Part shown: one piece after another, positions 1 through 9,421 of the stretch
How the letters are laid out: every line of letters starts with the position of its first letter
Position numbering within the stretch: the first letter of the stretch is position 1
Origin: Christiangramia sp. OXR-203
GTDB lineage: Bacteria > Bacteroidota > Bacteroidia > Flavobacteriales > Flavobacteriaceae
Direction: 5' to 3'
Length of the DNA stretch: 64,000 nucleotides
Assembly (NCBI RefSeq): GCF_034372165.1
Contig: NZ_CP139698.1
Location: 3,286,001-3,350,000 of the forward strand
Made by a program: the position numbers and the translations under genes
Notes under the pieces: model-generated
Told to the model about the DNA's origin: nothing
Databases searched by the model: none
Seen by the model: only the letters and a program-made list of their open reading frames with translations

Positions 1-444
1 AGCCACTTCTTTCTGAAACATTCCAGAAAATTCTGGGATCTGGTCACGCATTTGCAAAACCTTAAAAACTATCTGTGTAGAAATATTATAGGGAAAATTA
101 CCAATTACGGCGAACTGTTCCTCTCTAAAGATACTTCCAAGGTCATGTTTTAAGAAGTCTTTTTCATGAATACGACCACGTAAATGCAGGTAATGACTTT
201 CCAGATATTCCACACTTTCTGAATCGATCTCGATTACGTGAACTTCAGTATCTTTTTCAAGAAGATACTTGGTAAGCACACCCATCCCTGGACCTATCTC
301 CAAAGTTTTCCTATATCCGGAATAATCGAGGGTATCCGCGATTTTCCTGGCGATATTCTCATCGGTCAAAAAATGCTGACCCAAATGTTTCTTTGCGCGA
401 ACATCTGTATTGGAGTCCTGTTTTGGTGGCCTGTTATTCTTCAT
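1..444 (-). CDS. ksgA: 16S rRNA dimethyladenosine transferase (partial, 3' end outside window)
   Basis: SAM-dependent enzyme that dimethylates two adjacent adenines near the 3' end of 16S rRNA during small-subunit maturation. The 148 visible residues hold the family marks: [11 protein letters not shown] near residue 18, the SAM-binding loop [15 protein letters not shown] near 48, the acidic VIEID, and the catalytic motif IGNFPYNIS near 115. The start ATG (complement of 442-444) lies 5 bp beyond the stop of the upstream DUF4286 gene, so the two are probably co-transcribed. The C-terminal half runs off the left edge. Identification is firm because motifs I and IV are intact and in order. Confidence 0.93.
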   Translation of the reverse strand, partial: MKNNRPPKQDSNTDVRAKKHLGQHFLTDENIARKIADTLDYSGYRKTLEIGPGMGVLTKYLLEKDTEVHVIEIDSESVEYLESHYLHLRGRIHEKDFLKHDLGSIFREEQFAVIGNFPYNISTQIVFKVLQMRDQIPEFSGMFQKEVA

Positions 445-449
445 GATAA

Positions 450-770
450 TTATTCTGGGGAAGTATATTCACCAATTAGTTCAAGTTCGGTTCTAAAAGC
501 TACAAATTTACCTTCGAAAGCTTTGGAACTTGCCCGCATTTTAGTGGCATCTTCCTGGTAATATCGCTCCAGTACTTCCTTACTTTCCGTAGTATACTGG
601 ACTGAATATGTGATGCCACCCATTGGTTCCTGCACCATCACCTTGGTCATCAAAGCTTTGCTGAACTTTCCGGTTTTCAACATTTCCGGGATATGTTCTT
701 TTTGCATCCATTCCATCCATTGGTCGTGGATCTCTTCCTGAATATTAACGGTGACATTGTATATGATCAT
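450..770 (-). CDS. DUF4286 family protein
   Basis: A small (106-residue) soluble protein of the DUF4286 family, which has a ferredoxin-like alpha/beta look and no established function. It opens [19 protein letters not shown] and contains [13 protein letters not shown], both typical of the family. The open frame extends 16 codons further upstream, but the ATG at 770 gives the usual family N-terminus and is preferred. It is followed 5 bp later by ksgA, a gene order I recall from other flavobacteria, so co-expression is likely. A link to ribosome maturation is only suggested by position. Confidence 0.8.
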   Translation of the reverse strand: MIIYNVTVNIQEEIHDQWMEWMQKEHIPEMLKTGKFSKALMTKVMVQEPMGGITYSVQYTTESKEVLERYYQEDATKMRASSKAFEGKFVAFRTELELIGEYTSPE

Positions 771-957
771 TTGCAATCTTTTATTGTCAAATATCCGATT
801 TTTGGTCCGGCAAATCAAAATATGCAGAATTATTAAAACTCTTGATGCTTAGACTTCGTTATATATAAATATTATAGTTCATCCATGCTTGGGAGAGAAA
901 TCAGTAGTTTAGAACAAAACAATAATTTATCATCTAATTACTGAATAACAACATGTA

Positions 958-1017
958 GCTTTAACCATAGGTTTACTCACGATTTTAAACTATTAATAAA
1001 AAGGCGATGGTTAAAGC
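958..1017. repeat. 11-bp inverted repeat upstream of lipoprotein gene
   Basis: GCTTTAACCAT at 958-968 is repeated perfectly inverted as ATGGTTAAAGC at 1007-1017, with a 38-base AT-rich spacer. It ends 31 bases before the ATG of the CHRD/cupredoxin lipoprotein. It could be an operator pair or a 5' leader stem. No T-run follows, so it does not look like a terminator. Confidence 0.5.
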
Positions 1018-1048
1018 CTAAGTTCGTCTAACAATTAAATTATTAAAT

Positions 1049-2233
1049 ATGAAACGCTTTATCCATTTAACATTTCTTTCAGTTCTATTATCAGTTATTT
1101 TCGTAGCGTGTAGTAGCGATGATGATAATATAGACGATACAGTCGAAACACCCGTTACACAAATTAATTCTGTTACTTATGAACTAGGCTCTGTATCTAA
1201 TTCTTCAATTTCTGGTAAGGCTAAAATTATTGAAAATAGTGATGCTACAATTACTGTTGAACTCTCATTAGAAAATACTTCTGAAGGTTCAGAACATCCA
1301 GCCCATATTCATTTCAACACAGCCGCAGAAGGTGGTGACATAGCTATTACCCTGGGCAGCGTAAATGGAGATACAGGTGAAAGCAGTGTTACTTTTAATT
1401 CTTTAGACAACGGTACGCCTATAACTTATGAGGAACTGATCGATTTTGACGGCTATATTAATGTACACTTTAGTAGTTCGGAACTTTCTACCTTGATTGC
1501 TCAGGGAGATATAGGACAAAATGAACTAACTGGTAATTTTAAAGCCTATGAACTGAATGAAAAGGACATCGCCGGGATAAGTGGTACAATAGAATTTGCG
1601 GAGCGGGTAAATAAGACTACACTTGTAACTATTTCTTTAGAGGGAACTATTGAAGGGAATACGCACCCAGCTCATATCCACGAAAATGATGTAGCTACAA
1701 CGGGGGATATTATTGCTGGACTAAATGCCGTAGACGGAGCAACCGGTATAAGTAAAACGCAGATTGAGAATTTAGTAGGAGGTGCCACCATTACATACGA
1801 AGAATTTCTTTCCAGCAATGCTTACGTGAACGTACACTTGAGTGATGATAACTTATCAACCATTATTGCCCAGGGGAACATTGGGGATAATGAGAATATC
1901 GATACTGTAGACTCTAAAACATATGATGTTACAAATAATGGTGCAACTGCATATATTTGGAACGGAGAGGAGTTTAATAATAATTCAAATCCCAATCTTA
2001 CTCTGAGAAGAGGTGAAACCTATACTTTCAATCTAGATGCTCCTGGACACCCTTTCTTAATAAAAACTGTTCAAGGTACTGGCACTTCAAATCTTTATGA
2101 CGAAGGCGTTACAAATAACGGTGCTGTTTCAGGAACTATAACTTTTACTGTACCAGAAGATGCTCCAGACACGCTTTACTATAATTGTGAATTTCATGGA
2201 GTAATGACAGGAACAATTAACATTACAGATTAA
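1049..2233 (+). CDS. Lipoprotein with two CHRD domains and a C-terminal cupredoxin-like domain
   Basis: Predicted outer-membrane or periplasmic lipoprotein, 394 residues. A signal peptide ends in the lipobox VFVAC (Cys21), followed by an acidic linker. Two CHRD repeats follow (about residues 40-165 and 170-285); each has the HPAHIH core and the paired NVHxS segment. The last third (about 290-394) resembles a small blue-copper domain: His334 in APGHPF, then Cys380-x2-His383-x2-Met386 near the C-terminus, the amicyanin-type spacing of a type 1 copper site. CHRD domains are of uncertain function; the copper-site reading is inference from ligand spacing. It is monocistronic, with an inverted repeat in its leader and a hairpin downstream. 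Confidence 0.85.
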   Translation: MKRFIHLTFLSVLLSVIFVACSSDDDNIDDTVETPVTQINSVTYELGSVSNSSISGKAKIIENSDATITVELSLENTSEGSEHPAHIHFNTAAEGGDIAITLGSVNGDTGESSVTFNSLDNGTPITYEELIDFDGYINVHFSSSELSTLIAQGDIGQNELTGNFKAYELNEKDIAGISGTIEFAERVNKTTLVTISLEGTIEGNTHPAHIHENDVATTGDIIAGLNAVDGATGISKTQIENLVGGATITYEEFLSSNAYVNVHLSDDNLSTIIAQGNIGDNENIDTVDSKTYDVTNNGATAYIWNGEEFNNNSNPNLTLRRGETYTFNLDAPGHPFLIKTVQGTGTSNLYDEGVTNNGAVSGTITFTVPEDAPDTLYYNCEFHGVMTGTINITD

Positions 2234-2254
2234 TCGATAATTTGATTAAAACTT

Positions 2255-2283
2255 ATGACCCAATGCTCTAAGCATTGGATCAT
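2255..2283. terminator. Hairpin between convergent genes
   Basis: A 13-pair stem (one C-A mismatch) with a 3-base loop: CCAATGCT/AGCATTGG extended outward by ATGA/TCAT. It lies between the CHRD lipoprotein and the convergent TPR gene. No clear T-run follows on either strand, so termination could be inefficient. Confidence 0.55.
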
Positions 2284-2357
2284 ATTATATAGGAATAACA
2301 GCATACGGAAAGGTATGAAAGAAAAAACCTAAAATCCTGTAATCTAATATTTTGGGA

Positions 2358-4142
2358 TTATTCTATAATGTCTCCCCGAAGCAAACGATACTTTTTACGG
2401 GCATCTGTGAAATAAATACTATTGGCAAAGTTAAAGATAATTTGCTCGTAAAGAGTCTTTGCCTTCTCTGGATGTTCCAGCTTGCTTACGTAAAGTTCGG
2501 CAAGATAAAAATGTGCGTTATCTGCCAGGATATCATCACCATACGATTGGATGATTTGTAAATAATTATTCTCAGCCCTATCATAACTTGCTTCGTATTC
2601 AAAAAGCTTTGCCTGCGCATACAAAGCTTCATCCTCTATACTTTCACCCTTATGCGTTTCCAGGATCGTATCCAGCATGGAAATAGCTTCTGAATTTCGC
2701 TTCTGAAATGCCAGCAGGTCTGCCCTTGCATACTTTTTAAGTGCAGTTTGCGTACTATCTTCCTGGCTATTGTCATTGATAAGTAAACTCAGTTCCATGG
2801 CATCATTCGCGATCAATTGCGAAGTAGATTTTTTAAGAATATCAAGCTGAGATTTCGCCCATTCAAAATCACCCTTATAGTAACTAGTCTTAGCAACCTT
2901 CAACCTGGCATCCTGCGCCATGACATCGTTTTTCACCAGGTTTTGCACCTGTGAATAATAGATCAATGCCTGGTCGAACTTTTCCTGCATCACCAGGATA
3001 TCTGCCAGCGCCATTTTTACTTTCGCTTTTTCAAAATTTGATAATTGTAGTTCCTGAGCGTTATCAAGCAAAGCGATCGCTGCTTCTTTTTTATCTCTTC
3101 GGAAAGCTCTAAAGTTTGCCAGATCGATCTGAAGTTCCAGCGTTTCATTATTAACTCCGTATTCTCCAATCAATTGCTCAAATGCCAATTCAAGGTCATT
3201 TAATCCTGCTGAAGTTACCGCTTCTGTTCTGAGTTTTAGCAATAGATGTCTGGCCTGTAAATTAAAGGCCGTTGATGGTGATTCTTCGATCGCATAGGTC
3301 AGGATTTCCTGTGCTACCTCAAATTGCTTCGCTTCCCGTGCGAGCAATGCAAGATTGAGAATCCCCTGTAAGTTCTTTTCTCCTCTTTTATAAATTGCGC
3401 GCTCCTGAGTAAAAGCTTTATCGTATTGCTGCTGCTGCACAAAAAGCCAGCTTAGCATTTGATTATATAATAATCTTGGATCTTCCTGTGACCTCTTCAG
3501 TAGTAATTTTCTAAAATTGATATTGGCTTCCGTAGCAGGATCATCAGTGATATAACGACTAAATTCCCGGTTTGCCAGGCTATAGAATTTTGTATCATCT
3601 TCTATAAGATCGAGATAATTAGAGAACATCTTTTCTGTATTTCCCTGTTCCCCGTAGATTCTTGCAAGTTGTAAATTAAAGTTCTGAGCGGGATTGATCT
3701 CCATTGCACGCTCGTAAGCTTTTACTGCATAGTCGAGTAAACTGTATTTCTCAAAACTTCGGGCAATAGAATAAGCATAATTAGGTCGGGATTCTCCAGC
3801 CTGCAAAGCTTCCTGGTAAAACTGTTCTGCCCGCTCCAGGTTTTGCTGAAGTTCGTAGTTATGACCAATATCAATAAGGATAGCTGGATTATTTGCCGAA
3901 GCGCTCATACGCTCCCGCAAAAGATCTTCCGCAGCTTTGAAATCCTCCAGTTGTTGATATGAACTTACGAGACCGTTAAAAATTATTGGATTGGAAGGAT
4001 TATCCTCGTAAATATCCTGGTAGATCTTAAGTGCTTTTTTGTATTCTCCCTGATCGAAAAAATTCCTGGCAAGCTGCTCAGATTGTGCAACCGCTATAGA
4101 GCCGGTGAGCAGGAAAATCAGCATAAATAAAAAACAGCGCAT
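2358..4142 (-). CDS. TPR-repeat exported protein
   Basis: A 594-residue tetratricopeptide-repeat protein, probably periplasmic. The chosen start (ATG at 4142) gives a signal peptide, MRCFLFMLIFLLTGSIAVAQ; a longer open frame reaches back to 4310, but it would overlap serS and spoil the signal peptide. Helical TPR units run through most of the length, for example FDQGEYKKALKIYQDIYEDN at the N-terminus and ARADLLAFQKRNSEAISML towards the end. No catalytic motif was seen, so it is probably a scaffold. It follows serS by 46 bp on the same strand and is likely read through from it. The family is common in Flavobacteriaceae, and no specific partner can be named. Confidence 0.85.
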   Translation of the reverse strand: MRCFLFMLIFLLTGSIAVAQSEQLARNFFDQGEYKKALKIYQDIYEDNPSNPIIFNGLVSSYQQLEDFKAAEDLLRERMSASANNPAILIDIGHNYELQQNLERAEQFYQEALQAGESRPNYAYSIARSFEKYSLLDYAVKAYERAMEINPAQNFNLQLARIYGEQGNTEKMFSNYLDLIEDDTKFYSLANREFSRYITDDPATEANINFRKLLLKRSQEDPRLLYNQMLSWLFVQQQQYDKAFTQERAIYKRGEKNLQGILNLALLAREAKQFEVAQEILTYAIEESPSTAFNLQARHLLLKLRTEAVTSAGLNDLELAFEQLIGEYGVNNETLELQIDLANFRAFRRDKKEAAIALLDNAQELQLSNFEKAKVKMALADILVMQEKFDQALIYYSQVQNLVKNDVMAQDARLKVAKTSYYKGDFEWAKSQLDILKKSTSQLIANDAMELSLLINDNSQEDSTQTALKKYARADLLAFQKRNSEAISMLDTILETHKGESIEDEALYAQAKLFEYEASYDRAENNYLQIIQSYGDDILADNAHFYLAELYVSKLEHPEKAKTLYEQIIFNFANSIYFTDARKKYRLLRGDIIE

Positions 4143-4188
4143 ATGTAAATATAAACATTTGCGCTGTTCCAGAATGGTGAACCTCAGG

Positions 4189-5460
4189 TTAATCGATAAG
4201 ATCGAAACCGCAATATGGAACCAGAACTTCAGGAACTTTAATTCCTTCTTCAGTCTGGTAATTTTCAAGGATTCCGGCAAGTACTCTTGGTAAAGCCAGG
4301 GCGCTACCATTTAAAGTATGGGCCAGTTCCTTTTGATTTTCTTTATTCTTGTATCGTAATTTAAGTCGGTTTGCCTGAAAGGTTTCGAAGTTTGAAACCG
4401 AACTTATTTCCAGCCATCTATCCTGAGCAGTAGAGAATACTTCAAAATCGAAAGTAAGCGCCGCTGTAAATCCAAGATCACCACCGCATAGACGCAAAAT
4501 ACGGTATGGCAGTTTTAATTCTTTAAGCAGATTTTTAATGTGATCTACCATCCCATCTAAAGCTGCATAAGAGTTTTCCTGAGTTTCAACTCGTACGATC
4601 TCCACTTTATCAAATTGATGTAAACGATTCAATCCTCTTACATGCGCTCCATAAGATCCAGCTTCTCTTCTAAAACATGGAGTATAACCGGTACATTTAA
4701 TTGGAAAATCTGTTTCGGTCATCAAATTATCACGAAACATGTTCGTCATAGGAACCTCAGCCGTTGGGATCAGGTAAAGATCATCTTCGGTAACATGATA
4801 CATTTGCCCTTCTTTATCTGGCAACTGTCCTGTTCCGTAACCTGAAGCTTCGTTGACCATAAGAGGCAATTGATATTCTGTATAACCAGCTTCGGTTGCT
4901 TTATCCAGGAACCAGGAAATTAAGGCACGCTGTAATCTCGCTCCTTTTCCTTTATACACCGGAAATCCTGCTCCAGTGATCTTATTCCCTAGCTCAAAAT
5001 CTATAATATCATACTTCTTAGCCAGTTCCCAGTGTGGTTGAGATCCTTCGGCTAGTACCGGAACATCACCATCTTTAAATATCTCCTCATTGTCCTCTTC
5101 GCTATTACCGGCGGGAACAGATGGATGTGGAATATTTGGGATCGTATATAGCAACTCCTGCAATTGAGCTGTGGTGCTATTAAGTAATTCTGAAAGATCT
5201 TTAGAATCTTCCTTTAATTTCCCGGTTTTTTGCTTTAAAACATTAGCCTTCTGGTGTTCCCCATTTTTGAACATAAGCCCTATTTCTTTCGAAAGCTTAT
5301 TGGATGTCGCCAGGGTATCATCTAATTGCGCCTGCGTGGACCTTCTGGTCTCATCCAGTTCGAGGATCTTATCGAACACAGCTTCAGCCTCAAAATTTCG
5401 CTTTTTGAGTGCCTGTATATATTCGTCTTTATGTTCTGCTATTTTGGAAACCTGTAACAT
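4189..5460 (-). CDS. serS: Seryl-tRNA synthetase
   Basis: Charges tRNA-Ser with serine in the cytoplasm (class II aminoacyl-tRNA synthetase). At 423 residues it has the family length. The N-terminal ~110 residues form the tRNA-binding coiled-coil arm, rich in K, E and Q. Class II motif 2 appears as the TPCFRREAGSYG segment, and motif 3 as the GSALALPRVLAGILENYQ segment close to the C-terminus. Start ATG at 5460 opens with MLQVSKIAEHKDEYIQALKKR, as expected. A promoter-like -7 element lies 44 bp upstream in the short gap after the HTTM gene, so serS may have its own promoter while the TPR gene follows it. Confidence 0.97.
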   Translation of the reverse strand: MLQVSKIAEHKDEYIQALKKRNFEAEAVFDKILELDETRRSTQAQLDDTLATSNKLSKEIGLMFKNGEHQKANVLKQKTGKLKEDSKDLSELLNSTTAQLQELLYTIPNIPHPSVPAGNSEEDNEEIFKDGDVPVLAEGSQPHWELAKKYDIIDFELGNKITGAGFPVYKGKGARLQRALISWFLDKATEAGYTEYQLPLMVNEASGYGTGQLPDKEGQMYHVTEDDLYLIPTAEVPMTNMFRDNLMTETDFPIKCTGYTPCFRREAGSYGAHVRGLNRLHQFDKVEIVRVETQENSYAALDGMVDHIKNLLKELKLPYRILRLCGGDLGFTAALTFDFEVFSTAQDRWLEISSVSNFETFQANRLKLRYKNKENQKELAHTLNGSALALPRVLAGILENYQTEEGIKVPEVLVPYCGFDLID

Positions 5461-5503
5461 AAGGCCTGAAAATTTTAAATGAAGTTGAAATTTTTATAAG
5501 CTG

Positions 5504-5511
5504 CAAATGTA
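5504..5511 (-). promoter_or_regulatory. Candidate -7 promoter element for serS
   Basis: Read on the minus strand the bases are TACATTTG, a perfect match to the Bacteroidetes TAnnTTTG element, 44 bases before the serS ATG. No convincing -33 TTG was found at the usual 19-21 base spacing, so support is partial. Confidence 0.4.
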
Positions 5512-5530
5512 GCAAAAGCAGGCTAGAAAA

Positions 5531-6850
5531 TTAGTCTTCAGTAGAAGGTAAAATCCAGTCATGATGACGAAAATGTTGCCATTCTTCAGCCGCCAGATCT
5601 ACCTTTGGATCAATAAGGGTTTTATAGGGACCACGATTCACCCTTATTTTTCCTTCAGTATAAACCTCTATTTCCATACCTTTTTCAGCATATTCCTGCT
5701 CGAGTCTTTGCGCAAATTGCCAGATCATGTCCGGTTTGCTTGGAATAGCTTTTAATTGTTTTCGGGACAGGTAATCTTCTTTCTGAACAATGATGGTATC
5801 GCTGGTTCCTTTTTCTACTACTTTGAAAGTAATTCTACCACCTTTGCCTCGCAACATCATTCGCCAGCTTAAGCGATGTCCTTCTTCGGTCCATAGTACA
5901 TCATCCTGAAAAAACCAATGTCGTAAAGGCAATGCGATCTGTATAGCGAACCACACTGCCAGAGCGCCAATAAAGATCTTATTCCAGGAAGGAACATTGA
6001 TCTCATTTCCAGTGTAAAATCTCTTCTTTCCACGCAGGAATATCTTGTTGATAGTTTCCGAAGGAAAAAAGAAAATACAGAAAGCGAGCGACATATAGGG
6101 AAAAATGCCAATATGAAAGATAAAGCTATTGAAAAGATGGAAGAATATCGCAGCGATAAATGCTGTTAATCTTGTTCTTTTCCAAAGTAGCAATGGGATA
6201 ATCAGCAGATCAAAAAGGAGTCCGAAATAAGTAATCGCGTAGCGAATCCAGGGTTGTTGAAGAAACTCTCCAACCAGCCAGTAATCCTTCTTAGAAGCCA
6301 TTAGCATCGCAGGAAAACTACCATCCAGCCAGTCTGGGTAAAATTTGGCTACGGAAGCATAAGTATATACAATCCATAACTGAAGTACGATTACCACCCA
6401 GACCCACCTGGGCATGGAAATTCTGCTTATTTCCGGTTTTCTCCACGCATCTATCGAAAACCAACGATGTGCCGGCAGAAAGCTCATGATAAAACATAAC
6501 AACATGAGCAGGTAGTAATGATTATTATAAGAAGATTTCTGCATTAAATACACCCCAGCCCACATGATCCCGTAGAGTACCATGGACATTCGATATTTGA
6601 AACCCATCATAACAAAAATTCCGAAAACCCCCATGATCGCATAATACCAGATCATCCCATTTCCAGGCAGCGGTTGTAGAAATTCGAATCCAATAAAATT
6701 GAAGGTGAATTCTGGTTCTATCATGGTTCGGCGAATCCAACCAGTGAAAATAGCGCCAAATGCTTCAATGGTGATCAATAATCCAAATAACGCACGAAAA
6801 ACAACAAGTGCTGAATTATCGACTTCTTTGAATAACCACCTATTCAGCAT
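5531..6850 (-). CDS. HTTM domain membrane protein (vitamin K-dependent gamma-carboxylase-like)
   Basis: A 439-residue inner-membrane protein. The first ~290 residues carry about eight hydrophobic segments, including ALVVFRALFGLLITIEAFG, the aromatic pair YNNHYYLLMLL, and VIVLQLWIVYTYASVAKFYPDW, which are hallmarks of the HTTM family related to gamma-glutamyl carboxylase. The last ~130 residues are soluble and contain ILRGKGGR-like basic patches and a TEGKIRVNRGPYK segment. The substrate of bacterial members is unknown. Its start overlaps the end of ribF by 11 bp, indicating translational coupling and co-transcription with pth-ribF; a metabolic link to flavin is not implied. Confidence 0.82.
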   Translation of the reverse strand: MLNRWLFKEVDNSALVVFRALFGLLITIEAFGAIFTGWIRRTMIEPEFTFNFIGFEFLQPLPGNGMIWYYAIMGVFGIFVMMGFKYRMSMVLYGIMWAGVYLMQKSSYNNHYYLLMLLCFIMSFLPAHRWFSIDAWRKPEISRISMPRWVWVVIVLQLWIVYTYASVAKFYPDWLDGSFPAMLMASKKDYWLVGEFLQQPWIRYAITYFGLLFDLLIIPLLLWKRTRLTAFIAAIFFHLFNSFIFHIGIFPYMSLAFCIFFFPSETINKIFLRGKKRFYTGNEINVPSWNKIFIGALAVWFAIQIALPLRHWFFQDDVLWTEEGHRLSWRMMLRGKGGRITFKVVEKGTSDTIIVQKEDYLSRKQLKAIPSKPDMIWQFAQRLEQEYAEKGMEIEVYTEGKIRVNRGPYKTLIDPKVDLAAEEWQHFRHHDWILPSTED

Positions 6851-7778
6851 AATTATCCTTGATATATTGACTTGAAAATGCCTGATCCTGCTTCATGGCG
6901 ATCTTTAATTCTTGTACTGAATTAAATTTCTTTTCATCGCGGATCCTTACCAGCATTTCTATGGTAAATTCTTTTCCGTATAGATCTTTATCAAGATCAA
7001 AAAAGTAAGTTTCTATCGTTTGCTCCTTCCCTCCAACAGTAGGATTTGTTCCAATATTCATCATTCCAAAAATGTTCTGTCCATCCATCACAGATCTTAC
7101 TACGTAAACACCATTCTTCGGTATTAGTTTATAATCTTCAGGAATCTCCATATTTGCGGTGGGATAGCCAAGATCTTTGCCAATCCCTCTCCCTCTAACC
7201 ACGGTACCCTTCAGAGTAAATTCGCTTTGAAGGTAAATATTGGCCTGTTCCACTCTCCCCTCCAGAAGTGCTTTTCGAATCTTTGTAGAACTTACAGCTA
7301 CTTGCTCCACGTCCTGCTGAGAGATCTCTTCTACCTCGAAACCAAATTCTTTTCCAAATTGCTTGAGATCATTGATATCTGCAGTGCGATTACGCCCGAA
7401 TCTATGGTCATAACCAATAATGATCTTTTTTGCCCTGAGTTTATTTACAAGGATATCCCGTACGAATTCCAGTGCCGTTAACCTCGAAAATTGATGTGTA
7501 AAAGGATGAACCACAAGGTGATCTATCCCTGTTTGATCTAATAATTGCTTGCGCTCCTCGATCGTATTGATAAGCTTGATATCGCTTTCCTTCTGCAATA
7601 CCATTCTTGGATGAGGAAAAAAGGTTAGCACTACCGCGTCCAGGTTGTTGGCGTTGGCAGAGTTCACAAGGCGATCTATGATCTTGCGATGTCCTGCATG
7701 AACACCATCAAAAGTCCCTATGGTCACTACAGTTTGACGTTCACTACTAAATGAGTTTGCACCTTTATGCTCTTCCAA
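6840..7778 (-). CDS. ribF: Bifunctional riboflavin kinase / FAD synthetase
   Basis: Converts riboflavin to FMN and then FMN to FAD in the cytoplasm. The N-terminal adenylyltransferase domain shows TIGTFDGVHAGHRKI (about residues 20-34), FFPHPR and YDHRFGRNR. The C-terminal kinase domain shows GRGIGKDLGYPTANM near residue 198 and the ETYFFDLDKDLYG segment. Length 312 is normal for the family. It follows pth by 6 bp and overlaps the HTTM gene by 11 bp, so pth-ribF-HTTM form one transcription unit. Confidence 0.96.
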   Translation of the reverse strand: MEEHKGANSFSSERQTVVTIGTFDGVHAGHRKIIDRLVNSANANNLDAVVLTFFPHPRMVLQKESDIKLINTIEERKQLLDQTGIDHLVVHPFTHQFSRLTALEFVRDILVNKLRAKKIIIGYDHRFGRNRTADINDLKQFGKEFGFEVEEISQQDVEQVAVSSTKIRKALLEGRVEQANIYLQSEFTLKGTVVRGRGIGKDLGYPTANMEIPEDYKLIPKNGVYVVRSVMDGQNIFGMMNIGTNPTVGGKEQTIETYFFDLDKDLYGKEFTIEMLVRIRDEKKFNSVQELKIAMKQDQAFSSQYIKDNYAE

Positions 7779-7784
7779 ATCCTG

Positions 7785-8411
7785 TTATTTTCCGTTATAT
7801 GAATTCATGGTATTGGAAACTCCAGCTGTTCCAAAGCTCAATATTAATTCTGCGGAAGTTTTCAAACGTTCCGGCATCTTCTTAAGTTCATCACCTTCCC
7901 ATTCACCAAGTACATAATCTATTTGTTGTCCTTTGGCGAACTCATCACTGATCCCGAATCTAAAGCGATTGTATTTCGTGGTATTTAATTGTGCCTGTAT
8001 ATCTTTGAGTCCATTATGACCACCGTCGCTACCTTTGGTTTTGAGTCTCAAAGTTCCAAAGGAAAGGTTGAGATCATCTGTCACTATTAGTAAATTTTCC
8101 AGGTTGATTTTTTCCTTCTGCATCCAGTAATTTACTGCCTTCCCGCTAAGATTCATATACGTGCTGGGCTTGAGAAGCACAAATGTTCTTCCTTTAAATT
8201 TAAAGCTGGCAACGTCGCCCAGTTTCTGGGTTTCAAAGCTCACCTCTTTTTCTCTGGCAAGTTCATCAAGGATCTTAAATCCTATATTATGCCTGGTATT
8301 TTCGTATTTCGGGCCAATGTTTCCTAAGCCTACGATCAAAAATTTCTTCATGGGATCTATTTGCTTCCCGGTCTCTTTCTTACGTAATATCCTTCCGAAG
8401 AATGAAAGCAT
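7785..8411 (-). CDS. pth: Peptidyl-tRNA hydrolase
   Basis: Recycles tRNA by cleaving the ester bond of peptidyl-tRNA released from stalled ribosomes. Visible motifs: [21 protein letters not shown] (substrate Asn and catalytic His), [20 protein letters not shown] with the catalytic Asp, and the [11 protein letters not shown] segment. The 208-residue call uses the ATG at 8411, which gives a 20-residue basic extension also recalled from flavobacterial relatives; the ATG at 8351 (MKKFLIVG) would give the classical length. It lies downstream of rplY with a hairpin terminator between them, and is tightly coupled to ribF. Confidence 0.95.
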   Translation of the reverse strand: MLSFFGRILRKKETGKQIDPMKKFLIVGLGNIGPKYENTRHNIGFKILDELAREKEVSFETQKLGDVASFKFKGRTFVLLKPSTYMNLSGKAVNYWMQKEKINLENLLIVTDDLNLSFGTLRLKTKGSDGGHNGLKDIQAQLNTTKYNRFRFGISDEFAKGQQIDYVLGEWEGDELKKMPERLKTSAELILSFGTAGVSNTMNSYNGK

Positions 8412-8494
8412 CCAATTTAGTTTTCGTAAAGATAAAATTTATCAGCTACTTTGAAATTAGATTACTAAAAACCGAATGATAAAATTCTGCTAAT

Positions 8495-8525
8495 AAAAAA
8501 AGCATTCCGAAGTGGAATGCTTTTC
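8495..8525 (-). terminator. Intrinsic terminator after rplY
   Basis: On the minus strand, AAAAGCATTCC pairs with GGAATGCTTTT across a 5-base loop, and a T-run follows. It begins 22 bases after the rplY stop, so pth must be read through or have its own promoter. Confidence 0.85.
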
Positions 8526-8546
8526 TATATGAATTAAAGACTAAGA

Positions 8547-9203
8547 CTAGTTGTCTTCTCCTTCTTTTACTGCTGCCACATCATCAGTCTCAGTAGCTGG
8601 TACTTCGTCTGGAGCAACTTCATCTTCGTCATCATCATCGTCAAGAGCAACAATGTTACGAGAAGTTCTTACCTGACAGATTACTGTGTTATCTGGATGC
8701 TGGATCACATAATCCTCACTAGCAACACCAGTTACATAAAGCTTCTGACCGATTTTAAGTTTAGATACATCTGCAACGATGTAATCAGGAAGATCTCCAG
8801 GTAAACCTCTTACCTTAAGACGACGAAGGTTGTATCTTAGTACACCACCGTTCTTAACTCCTCTTGCAACACCTTCAGTGTGAACAGGAATTTCCATTGT
8901 AATTGGCTTATCATCGAAGATCTGGTAGAAATCGATGTGAAGGATAGAATCATTCACTGGGTGAAATTGAATATCCTGAAGAATTGCATCAAAAGATTTT
9001 CCATCTTTCAATTTAATTTTAACTGTATGTACATCTGGAGTGTACACAAGGTCTTTGAATGAGATTTCCTCTGCTGCAAAGTGTAGTGGATCACCTTCTA
9101 CGCCGTACAATACGCAAGGAACCTGTCCAGCATTACGTAGTGCCTTCGTTGCCTTCTTGCCTACGCTTTCTCTTTTAGATCCGTTGATCGTAATTGATTT
9201 CAT
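8547..9203 (-). CDS. rplY: Ribosomal protein bL25, general stress protein Ctc type
   Basis: 5S rRNA-binding protein of the large ribosomal subunit; the long CTC/TL5 form with a second beta domain. The N-terminal L25 domain shows [19 protein letters not shown] and [15 protein letters not shown]. The C-terminal TL5 domain includes [19 protein letters not shown] and [14 protein letters not shown]. The tail is strongly acidic, with six consecutive acidic residues near residue 190 and an EVAPDE-type end, as is usual in Bacteroidota. Length is 218 residues. A -7 element occurs 77 bases upstream and a clear terminator downstream, so it may be transcribed alone. Confidence 0.95.
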   Translation of the reverse strand: MKSITINGSKRESVGKKATKALRNAGQVPCVLYGVEGDPLHFAAEEISFKDLVYTPDVHTVKIKLKDGKSFDAILQDIQFHPVNDSILHIDFYQIFDDKPITMEIPVHTEGVARGVKNGGVLRYNLRRLKVRGLPGDLPDYIVADVSKLKIGQKLYVTGVASEDYVIQHPDNTVICQVRTSRNIVALDDDDDEDEVAPDEVPATETDDVAAVKEGEDN

Positions 9204-9279
9204 TGTTGTAATTTAAAGTTATAACAAATGTCGTCGGGTCCGCTTTGGACTGCCTTCATTTGCCAAAATTTTGAGGTTG

Positions 9280-9287
9280 CAAAAGTA
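9280..9287 (-). promoter_or_regulatory. Candidate -7 promoter element for rplY
   Basis: Minus-strand TACTTTTG matches TAnnTTTG exactly and would give a ~70-base 5' leader on the rplY mRNA. No good -33 TTG at standard spacing was found. Confidence 0.35.
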
Positions 9288-9421
9288 AAGCTTTTTCTGA
9301 ATCTATAAAATACTGATCCTTAAAAAGTTCAGATGAATTACAGAGATCATGATTTTGGTATCTCTCACTGGAAGTTCATCTATTATTTGTATAAATTGAA
9401 GCTTATTTAATTCTGAAGTAC

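Noticed and set aside
238-561. 107-codon plus-strand frame over ksgA and DUF4286
   Set aside because: Antisense to two conserved genes; no motif.
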